A stretch of 64,000 bases of DNA from an uncultured Saprospiraceae bacterium (GTDB lineage Bacteria > Bacteroidota > Bacteroidia > Chitinophagales > Saprospiraceae), in NCBI GenBank assembly GCA_937951615.1, contig CALFBH010000121.1, positions 47,374 to 111,373 on the forward strand. Direction: 5' to 3'. The notes beneath the pieces were generated by a model. It did no database searches. It was not told the origin of the DNA and saw only the letters and a program-made list of their open reading frames with translations. Every line of letters begins with the position of its first letter. The stretch's first letter is position 1. This document shows positions 51,621 to 58,570 of this stretch, one piece after another. Made by a program: the position numbers and the translations under genes.

Positions 51621-52958
51621 TCAAGATAGAGATTTCTTCGTTTCTTTAAAGATGACTCCAAAATTTTCCAATTCTTCCAGAACAGGGTCGTAGACTTCTT
51701 TCATGACTGGAATATTGACACCGGTAGCCTTGATTTTGCCTTGCATAATTAGTTTTACAAATATACCCAGTGGCAGTCCAACGAGTTTAGACATCGCTGT
51801 ATCTACCGAATTATCGCCGTTGAGTACCATGGTAGAAATCAGCAATTCTTTTTTACCCTTTAAAATATACTCAAATTCATGCTGCATGATAATCATATCT
51901 TTATCATCCGGCTTTAGCGTCCATTTTTGTTGTAAGCGATGTTGCAATATTTGCGCAGGCGTTGCCTTGCTGAGTCCGATTTTTTCTCTTTCAAATAAGC
52001 CCAGCCATTCTAGCTTTTTCATCACATCAGAACGTTGTGGAACTTTAAGCATTTTAGCCAAGCGGGCCTTTAGCGCATCATCACTGTTTTTAATAACATA
52101 ACCTTCCACTAGTTCGTAATAGGTCAGGTTTTCAGAATCCATAATTGGGTAAGTATCATCAGTTAGCCCAATCTGCACTAGAGCGTCCCAGGCTTTGCAA
52201 TAGCCTACATGTCGCAAAGTACCCCGTACCAGGCTAGGAATATTTGCCAGTCCGTAGGTCTCCCGATACAATAAAGAACTGCGATTGGGATAAGCCTCAT
52301 AATCGCCCATGCCTGGTATATCTATCACATCATGTTCTGCAAAAAGGCGATGGTATGGGATATATTTATACTGCCCATCTTCAATATATTGAGCAGTGCC
52401 TTGTCCGGCGAGTACGACATTACGCGGATTCCAGGTGAATTTATAATGCCAGATATTGTCATCACTTTCTGGTGAAATCAGTCCGCCTGCATAGGAACGA
52501 AAAGCGGTGAGTTCTGCTCCCATTTCCCGTAGTTCATCTATTTTTTGCATGGCAGACATGTGATCAATACCGGGATCTAGTCCCATTTCACCCATAAAAA
52601 TCAATTCTGCATCTTTTACCTGTTCGCCAAGTTGGTATAGGTCGCGGGAAATATAAGAGGCTGTAACCAAATGCTTTTTGTACTTAATACAATCTTTAGC
52701 GACCTCAATGTGCAGATGGGCAGGCAATAAAGACACCACAACATCATTGCGTTCTATGATTTCACGCCGGTCATTTGGCTTAGTGACATCCAACCAAGTT
52801 GCTCTTCCATTGGGATGTTTGTTTACTTTTTGTTCGGCAGCCTTCGGGTCAGCATCTGCTACTGTTACAAACCAGTTGTGTTTTTTGGCTTCTGCCAATG
52901 CGTATTTTATCAGTGCTGTTGCCGAACGGCCTGCGCCGATGATTAAGATATTTTTCAA
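51621..52958 (-). CDS. Saccharopine dehydrogenase-like protein
   Basis: 445 residues. N-terminal Rossmann fold with NILIIGAGRSATALIKYALA (nucleotide loop), VTVADADP, VVSLLPAHLHIEVAKDCI, then MGEMGLDPGIDHMSA, and a C-terminal saccharopine-dehydrogenase domain with FRSYAGGLISPESDDN, then YKFTWNPRNVVLAGQG. These residues match saccharopine dehydrogenases of lysine breakdown (glutamate-forming). No lysine pathway partner is adjacent. Transcribed alone; the TGA is followed at once by an ATTCGTAATT repeat. Confidence 0.92.
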   Translation of the reverse strand: MKNILIIGAGRSATALIKYALAEAKKHNWFVTVADADPKAAEQKVNKHPNGRATWLDVTKPNDRREIIERNDVVVSLLPAHLHIEVAKDCIKYKKHLVTASYISRDLYQLGEQVKDAELIFMGEMGLDPGIDHMSAMQKIDELREMGAELTAFRSYAGGLISPESDDNIWHYKFTWNPRNVVLAGQGTAQYIEDGQYKYIPYHRLFAEHDVIDIPGMGDYEAYPNRSSLLYRETYGLANIPSLVRGTLRHVGYCKAWDALVQIGLTDDTYPIMDSENLTYYELVEGYVIKNSDDALKARLAKMLKVPQRSDVMKKLEWLGLFEREKIGLSKATPAQILQHRLQQKWTLKPDDKDMIIMQHEFEYILKGKKELLISTMVLNGDNSVDTAMSKLVGLPLGIFVKLIMQGKIKATGVNIPVMKEVYDPVLEELENFGVIFKETKKSLS

Positions 52959-53120
52959 AATTATTTTGTTAATGACAGTAATTCAGTAAAAAGTTCGATC
53001 TAAACTCTATCTTTAAGCCCTTTTTTTCGTCATAAGAGACGCTATGATTTTTTGCAGCTTTCTAAGAAAAGGCAAATTTAGAATAATAATGTTTACGACT
53101 AAGTAATTAGGCAAAATTAT

Positions 53121-53603
53121 ATGAAGATACTTAAACTTGATACACAAATAGAGGTGTATAGCGATGTGCAGGAATTGCCGGAGGCAGACCAGATTTTATT
53201 AAAAGCGGCTAAAGCTTCACTCCTCAATGCTTACGCGCCATACTCCAAATTTAAAGTTGGGGCAGCGCTGCGTTTGAGCAATGATAAAGTCATTATTGGT
53301 AGCAATCAGGAAAATGCAGCTTTCCCACTTACCTTATGTGCTGAACGGGTGGCAATTTTTGCCGCTGCTTCGCAATTTCCTGACACGCCCATTCAGTCTA
53401 TTGCTATCACAGCCAAAAGTGGGAGTCAGGTGCTTCATCAACCCGTTACGCCCTGCGGTTCTTGCCGACAAGTTATCCACGAAAGTGAATTTCGATTTGA
53501 ACAGCCTATCCGGGTTATTTTGCATGGTGAAACTGGTGAGGTGTATGTCCTCCATTCAATCAAAGATATTCTGCCTTTGACTTTTGATGCGAATTTCTTA
53601 TAA
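53121..53603 (+). CDS. cdd: Cytidine deaminase
   Basis: 160 residues, homotetrameric-type length. Zinc site: catalytic Glu and Cys in LTLCAERVAIFAAA, and the PCGSCRQVI Cys pair; upstream AYAPYSKFKVGAAL and NQENAAFPL bind the nucleoside. Deaminates cytidine and deoxycytidine to uridines for pyrimidine salvage. Stand-alone gene; a CCATGGA heptamer array follows 50 bp later. Confidence 0.96.
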   Translation: MKILKLDTQIEVYSDVQELPEADQILLKAAKASLLNAYAPYSKFKVGAALRLSNDKVIIGSNQENAAFPLTLCAERVAIFAAASQFPDTPIQSIAITAKSGSQVLHQPVTPCGSCRQVIHESEFRFEQPIRVILHGETGEVYVLHSIKDILPLTFDANFL

Positions 53604-53654
53604 AACATCAGCCATCCCAAATTTTAGCATAATAGCGGGTCGATTTGTATTACA

Positions 53655-53688
53655 GCCATGGACTATGGACTGTCGACCATCGACATCC
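53655..53688. repeat. CCATSGA heptamer array
   Basis: CCATGGA-CTATGGA-CTGTCGA-CCATCGA, same unit family as 22934-23020 and 35245-35278, between the convergent cdd and DUF1761 genes. Confidence 0.8.
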
Positions 53689-53737
53689 TGGGCATTTTTA
53701 AATTTTGGATGCCTGATGTTTTTACATGGGTTGTTTT

Positions 53738-54220
53738 TTATGCAAACTGACAAATTACACCGCCCATCAATGTAAGACTGATGATCCAGTAAAATGCATG
53801 GATTGCAGTATATTTCCAGCCTCTTCTTTCAAACATAGAAATGATGGCTGCAATCGGCCAGGCAATTGAAACTCCTGCTATTGCACCGTGTAAAGCTCCA
53901 TGCGTGAATGTACGGTGCATATCGCCATATTTTTCCATGAAATCAGCTAAAAAAGCTAGTGTTTCAGGACTCTTATCAGCTCCCAATAAAGAAAAAAGTC
54001 CCCACTGATGTACCACCATACCATAAAGTGCAACACAGATAAAAAGACTTAAAATATAAGTGAATAAAAAGATGAGTAGCATGTTCCCGCTTTGGACTCT
54101 TTCTTCTGAGATTCCTGATGCCTGCATCCAAGCCTTACCCAATACTTTGGGATTGTACCAGATAGCACCCATGATAAGAGGGATTAAGGCTGCTCCAAGA
54201 AAAATAAGAAAATTTGGCAT
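53738..54220 (-). CDS. DUF1761 family membrane protein
   Basis: 160 residues with four hydrophobic segments (about 4-21, 48-70, 108-126, 136-157). The signature is LIMGAIWYNPKVLGKAWMQAS near the start, typical of DUF1761; the middle (GALHGAIAGVSIAWPIAAI) also fits. Function unknown. No operon partner. Confidence 0.85.
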   Translation of the reverse strand: MPNFLIFLGAALIPLIMGAIWYNPKVLGKAWMQASGISEERVQSGNMLLIFLFTYILSLFICVALYGMVVHQWGLFSLLGADKSPETLAFLADFMEKYGDMHRTFTHGALHGAIAGVSIAWPIAAIISMFERRGWKYTAIHAFYWIISLTLMGGVICQFA

Positions 54221-54350
54221 AATTATGATTTGTTTTATGTTAATGAATGCTCAAAACTAAGAAAGGGTTGACTATTATTCTCCTTTTTTTAGGATTATTT
54301 TTTTTGAATTTACCTTTTGAATTTGAGTTTGTTGCTTGAATTTGAGTTTG

Positions 54351-55118
54351 TTAAGCATAACCCAAAAGTCGATAAGCGATTAAACCAACCCATTCCTTTA
54401 CCAGCATTTTCCAGGCTAACAGACTATGCGCATTAGGTAGAATGAAATGCCCAGGTGATGCCCTAAAATCATCAGATAAAATATCAGTAGGGAAAGACGT
54501 AAATTCAACACCCGCCTTGCTAAATGTCCGGGATGCCCGACGAAAATGAAAGGCTGAGGTAATCAACAGACAACGTGCGTCAGGATATTGTTCGCGTAGT
54601 ATCTTCGCAGTATAAATGGCATTCTCGTATGTATTGCGCGAATTGGGTTCTATGATAAAATCCTCGGGCGGAATACCAATTCGAGCTAAGAACTCCCCTG
54701 CAATTTTACCTTCACTGATTTTTTCACCGAGGACATTGGCGGAGCCGCTGGTCACCAGTATCTTTTTTACTTTTCCTGTTTTGTACAATTCAATCGCATT
54801 GGTCAGTCGGTCGGCACTTTCGTTGAGGTGGAGGCGGTCGCGAGGCGACTCATCTACATCACTAAAACCGCCGAGTACAATCGCAATATCATATACCCCA
54901 TCTAGCTCGCTTACTGGTATGGCTTCTTTTTCCCACCATTTGAATACGGTATTGCTTAGGAAAGGATTGGTCAGTATGACCAGTAAAATTAAGCCCCATT
55001 TAAAAGCTCGACGGGTTCTGACTTCATGATGTCCAAAGAAACTATACAGCAACAAACCGACAATCCAGTTGATGGGCGTCAGTAGAAAAAACAAGGCTTT
55101 GGATAAGACAAAAAACAT
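54351..55118 (-). CDS. YdcF/ElyC-type DUF218 membrane protein
   Basis: 255 residues. Two N-terminal membrane helices (about 7-27 and 40-55), then a DUF218 domain: IAIVLGGFSD, RLTNAIELYKTGKVKKILVT, then SGSANVLGE, EPNSRNTYENAIYTAKIL and LLITSAFHFRRASRTF. Related E. coli proteins (ElyC, SanA, YdcF) affect envelope carrier or permeability; mechanism unresolved. Transcribed alone. Confidence 0.88.
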   Translation of the reverse strand: MFFVLSKALFFLLTPINWIVGLLLYSFFGHHEVRTRRAFKWGLILLVILTNPFLSNTVFKWWEKEAIPVSELDGVYDIAIVLGGFSDVDESPRDRLHLNESADRLTNAIELYKTGKVKKILVTSGSANVLGEKISEGKIAGEFLARIGIPPEDFIIEPNSRNTYENAIYTAKILREQYPDARCLLITSAFHFRRASRTFSKAGVEFTSFPTDILSDDFRASPGHFILPNAHSLLAWKMLVKEWVGLIAYRLLGYA

Positions 55119-55428
55119 AATTGGAGACCGCTTGATGAGTGGTGAATTTAGGGACTAATTTACTGTTTTATGGTATTGTTGAAATAAATAATTATAAAGA
55201 TAAAATATTCGCTACATTGCTTTTTCTTAGTTTTATTTTTAAAAATAAATCATAAAAAATAGATTATTAGGATATTATAAATATTGATTTAATTATTTTT
55301 TAAGTATTTGATTGAAAAATAGTGAAAAATATTCTCAAAATTAGCGTCTAAATTGCAACCGTAAATAAAAACAAGATGAATATAAATTCTTCTTGGAACA
55401 TTGATTTATTAAACAATTAAATTTTCAA
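55119..55428. other. AT-rich promoter region of the tandem lipoprotein genes
   Basis: About 310 bp of very AT-rich DNA between divergent genes. No credible gene and none of the short tandem arrays. No convincing TTTG/TAnnTTTG pair seen. Confidence 0.4.
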
Positions 55429-55971
55429 ATGATGAAAAAGCAAATTTTTCTTGCTAGCGCACTGCTTGTCGCTTTGTTCTTCACAGCCTGTGAGCAGGAA
55501 GCCCTTATTGATCCCATGGAGGACTATACTGTATTATTGGAAAACGATGCCCAGCCTCCGCAGGAAGCTGTAGATGCGCTTCAGGTTTTGATTGACAATG
55601 ACTTCAAAGAAATCAATGACCGATGCAATAGCTATCCTGAGTGGGGATATATTACTAATTTGGGCGTTGTGTCTGCACCTATTGCTTGTGGAAGAAGCTT
55701 GCGCTTACGTGCAGGTTCGGCAGGAACAGGAGCTAAATGGTTTTATTATCATGTAGATCAAAAACAAAGTCCTTCCAGTAATTATCTGATGGTGACCAGC
55801 CCAGGTGGCAGTGCTATGAAATACACCACTTATGCGAATTGGACAACGCCTATCTTTTCTGGCGCAAATATTCCTGGAGGAGCCACACAATACTGTGATT
55901 TTCGGGCTTATATCTATGTCTGGGATGCGCCTTGTGGCAAATGGGAAAGATTAGCTTACGGAACGTATTGA
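55429..55971 (+). CDS. Lipoprotein of a tandem paralogous family, copy 1
   Basis: 180 residues. Signal peptide ending in lipobox FFTAC (Cys at about 21) followed by EQE, a conserved acidic region (MEDYTVLLENDAQPPQEAVDAL), then a small domain with four cysteines (RCN, ACG, QYC, APC), a central WFYYHVDQKQSPSSNY block and a terminal FRAYIYVWDAPCGKWERL. Cys pattern suggests two disulfides. No named family recognised. Copies 2 and 3 follow; this one is the most divergent and ends YGTY instead of KYSTH.G. Confidence 0.87.
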   Translation: MMKKQIFLASALLVALFFTACEQEALIDPMEDYTVLLENDAQPPQEAVDALQVLIDNDFKEINDRCNSYPEWGYITNLGVVSAPIACGRSLRLRAGSAGTGAKWFYYHVDQKQSPSSNYLMVTSPGGSAMKYTTYANWTTPIFSGANIPGGATQYCDFRAYIYVWDAPCGKWERLAYGTY

Positions 55972-56066
55972 GTTGATTGAGTGGTGAAGTAAGGCACTGA
56001 GTAACTCAATCAACTTAATAACTCAACACTCTTAACAATGATTTTTAAACGATTAAATTTTAAACG

Positions 56067-56612
56067 ATGAAAAAGCAATTTGTAGTTGTCAGTACATTAT
56101 TACTGGCTTTGTTCTTCACTGCCTGCGAGCAGGAGACACTTATTAGCCCAATAGAAGACCATACTGTTTTACTTGAAAATGATGTCCAGCCTCCACAGGA
56201 AGCTGTAGATGCACTTGAAATACTTATTTCTAGCGATTTTGCAGAAGACGAGATGGAGGTTCGTTGCAATACACAGTCTGATGCTTATGGTAGTCTTGCT
56301 TATACACAGTTGAGTTTTGGTGCTGGACATTGTGGAACGTATATCAGAAGAAACTATGGTAAAACTTCTGGAAATTATGCCTGGTTCTATTATCATGTAG
56401 ATCAAAAAGACACACCAGGTTCAAATTATCTACGAATAGATAGTGAGTTAGTACGTAGCAATAATCTTGTTGGAGATACTTTTGTATTGCCAGGAGTTCT
56501 TCAGCCCGATGGAGATATGTATTGCGCTTTCAGAGCTTATATATATGTATGGGACGGACCCTGTAATCTCTGGCGAAGACTCGCAGTCAAGTATTCTACA
56601 CATGAGGGGTAG
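56067..56612 (+). CDS. Lipoprotein of a tandem paralogous family, copy 2
   Basis: 181 residues with the layout of copy 1: lipobox FFTAC-EQE, acidic PIEDHTVLLENDVQPPQEAVDAL, four Cys (RCN, HCG, MYC, GPC), WFYYHVDQKDTPGSNY and FRAYIYVWDGPCNLWRRLA, ending VKYSTHEG. The leader and first 20 codons are almost identical at DNA level to those of copy 3 (including TTTTTAAACGATTAAATTTT before the ATG), so the two arose by recent duplication. Expected on the outer membrane or cell surface. Function unknown. Confidence 0.87.
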   Translation: MKKQFVVVSTLLLALFFTACEQETLISPIEDHTVLLENDVQPPQEAVDALEILISSDFAEDEMEVRCNTQSDAYGSLAYTQLSFGAGHCGTYIRRNYGKTSGNYAWFYYHVDQKDTPGSNYLRIDSELVRSNNLVGDTFVLPGVLQPDGDMYCAFRAYIYVWDGPCNLWRRLAVKYSTHEG

Positions 56613-56657
56613 TGCTTAGGCAATCACAATGATTTTTAAACGATTAAATTTTAAACG

Positions 56658-57218
56658 ATGAAAAAGCAATTTGTAGTTGTCAGTACATTACTGCTGACTT
56701 TGTTCTTCACTGCCTGTGAGCAGGAAGTTATTCTTGACCCTATAGAAGACAATACTGTTTTATTGGAAAATGATGTCCAGCTTCCACAAGAAGCGGTAGA
56801 TGCACTTGAGCTGCTTATCGCAAATGATTTTGTAGAAGGGGAAACAGAAACACGTTGCAATACGCAGGGTGATGCTCGCGGTACAATTCTTCATGCACCG
56901 CTGAGTTCTACCAGTGGTCCTGGTGGCGGTACTAATTGCTCACTCCTTATAAAGCCTAGAGGATATAAAACTTCTGGGAATAAAGCTTGGTTCTATTTCC
57001 ATGTAGATAGAAAAGATACACCAAGTTCAAATTACAAACTGGTATCTAGTGGCGGGATATGGACGAATGATGTTACCTGGAATCCACCTACATTTCCTGG
57101 TGTTACCTTGCCAAATGGCAATGAGTATTGTGCTTTTCGCACCTATGTATATGTATGGGACGGGCCATGCAATATCTGGAGAAGACTCAGCGTGAAATAC
57201 TCTACGCATGGTGGTTAG
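56658..57218 (+). CDS. Lipoprotein of a tandem paralogous family, copy 3
   Basis: 186 residues. Lipobox FFTAC-EQE, PIEDNTVLLENDVQLPQEAVDAL, Cys in RCN, NCS, EYC and GPC, central AWFYFHVDRKDTPSSNY, and end FRTYVYVWDGPCNIWRRLS, then VKYSTHGG. It has a slightly longer loop before the second Cys (SSTSGPGGGTNCS). Only 45 bp separate it from copy 2, and a shared hairpin lies downstream before the convergent oxidoreductase gene, so copies 2 and 3 are probably one transcript. Confidence 0.87.
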   Translation: MKKQFVVVSTLLLTLFFTACEQEVILDPIEDNTVLLENDVQLPQEAVDALELLIANDFVEGETETRCNTQGDARGTILHAPLSSTSGPGGGTNCSLLIKPRGYKTSGNKAWFYFHVDRKDTPSSNYKLVSSGGIWTNDVTWNPPTFPGVTLPNGNEYCAFRTYVYVWDGPCNIWRRLSVKYSTHGG

Positions 57219-57248
57219 GCTATCTAAAAAGCAGTAGTAGTTTATTGA

Positions 57249-57279
57249 GGAATGGCGCATTTTACCTATGCGCCATTCC
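57249..57279. terminator. Bidirectional terminator-like hairpin
   Basis: GGAATGGCGCA - TTTTACCTA - TGCGCCATTCC forms a perfect 11-bp stem between convergent genes. No long T run follows on either strand, so termination is inferred from position and stability. Confidence 0.7.
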
Positions 57280-57294
57280 ATGATTTTATCTGTA

Positions 57295-58296
57295 TTATTC
57301 CGATACTTTCAAGACCAATTTACCCATCTTTTCTCCACTAAACAAGCGTAAAAAAGTATCGTGAAAATTTTCAATGCCTTCAAAAACATGTTCTTTGGAT
57401 TTGAGTTTGCCCTGCATCATCCATGTCCCCATTTGCATGGCTGCTTCGCTATAGTTCTTGGCATAATCCAAGACGACCATGCCCTGCATCGTGGCTCTAT
57501 TCACCAGTAAGGACAGATAATTAGATGGGCCTTTGATGGCTTCTTTGTTGTTGTATTGAGAAATTGCGCCACAAATCACTATGCGTGCATGCATCCGCAA
57601 GCGTGCTAGTGCATGATCCAGAATTTCACCGCCTACATTATCAAAATAAACATCAATTCCTTTTGGACATTCCCGTTTTAGTCCTGCTCTTACGTCTTCA
57701 TTTTTGTAATCAATTGCGCCATCAAAACCGAGTTCGTCTATTAAGTATTTACACTTTTCTGCACCACCTGCAATACCAATGACCCGACAACCTTTGATTT
57801 TGGCAATCTGACCAACTACACTACCAACTGCACCAGCCGCACCAGATACCAATACGGTTTCGCCTTCCTTGATTTTACCGACTTCAAGAATACCAAAATA
57901 AGCCGTCATGCCCGGCATACCAAGTGTGCCGATATAAGTCGGCATTGGTGCAAGCGAAGTATCTACTTTGTACCAGCCTTTGCCATTTGTAGCGACGTAT
58001 TGCTGCACGCCACCCCAGCCCGTCACACTGTCACCTGCCTTATAATCGGGATGCTTACTTTCCATGACCTCGCCTATGGAGCCAGCCCGCATCACCTCAC
58101 CCAAAGCCACAGGTGGAATATAAGATTTGGCATCATTCATCCAGCCGCGCATGGCAGGATCTAGGGAAATATAGTCCTGACGAATTAGCATTTCTCCGTC
58201 TTTCAGTTCTGGAATTTCAGTACTTTGCAAAGTCCAAGTGTCTTTGTCTGGCAATCCTACAGGGCGTTTGCTGAGTATAAATTGTTTATTTTTCAT
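57295..58296 (-). CDS. Medium-chain NADP-dependent oxidoreductase (PTGR/CurA-like)
   Basis: 333 residues of the zinc-independent MDR group resembling prostaglandin/leukotriene B4 reductases and E. coli CurA: DYISLDPAMRGWMNDAKSYI near the start, MPGMTAYFGILEVGKI, the nucleotide loop VSGAAGAVGSVVGQIAKIKG, GFDGAIDYKNEDV and VYFDNVGGEILD. Reduces activated alkenes with NADPH. Stand-alone gene. Confidence 0.93.
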   Translation of the reverse strand: MKNKQFILSKRPVGLPDKDTWTLQSTEIPELKDGEMLIRQDYISLDPAMRGWMNDAKSYIPPVALGEVMRAGSIGEVMESKHPDYKAGDSVTGWGGVQQYVATNGKGWYKVDTSLAPMPTYIGTLGMPGMTAYFGILEVGKIKEGETVLVSGAAGAVGSVVGQIAKIKGCRVIGIAGGAEKCKYLIDELGFDGAIDYKNEDVRAGLKRECPKGIDVYFDNVGGEILDHALARLRMHARIVICGAISQYNNKEAIKGPSNYLSLLVNRATMQGMVVLDYAKNYSEAAMQMGTWMMQGKLKSKEHVFEGIENFHDTFLRLFSGEKMGKLVLKVSE

Positions 58297-58441
58297 TCGG
58301 AATAAGTTTAAATTCTATCCGATAGCTATCGGATAGTATAATTTTCTATAAGACTATTTTGTAAATAATAATTGACCCTAAGGTACGATAAATCAGAATG
58401 TAATTAGAGTGTGAAACTCAAAATAGATTGTTTGTGTATTT

Positions 58442-58558
58442 TCAATACAAATACCCCATCATATCCAATTTGCCGGATGTCCATTGTTTTAGCAATTGCT
58501 TGATCTGTTCAATTTCTGTTGGGTTTAATTCGTATTCGTTTTTGAAAGTAATCCTCAT
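58442..58558 (-). CDS. Possible 38-residue protein downstream of TonB receptor gene
   Basis: An ATG at 58556-58558, 12 bp after the receptor stop, opens a short frame (MRITFKNEYELNPTEIEQI, ending KLDMMGYLY) with a plausible amphipathic helix (EIEQIKQLLKQW). Protein-like composition and operon-like spacing support it; the short length and lack of recognised homologues leave it uncertain. Confidence 0.42.
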   Translation of the reverse strand: MRITFKNEYELNPTEIEQIKQLLKQWTSGKLDMMGYLY

Positions 58559-58570
58559 AGCTAAGTTATT

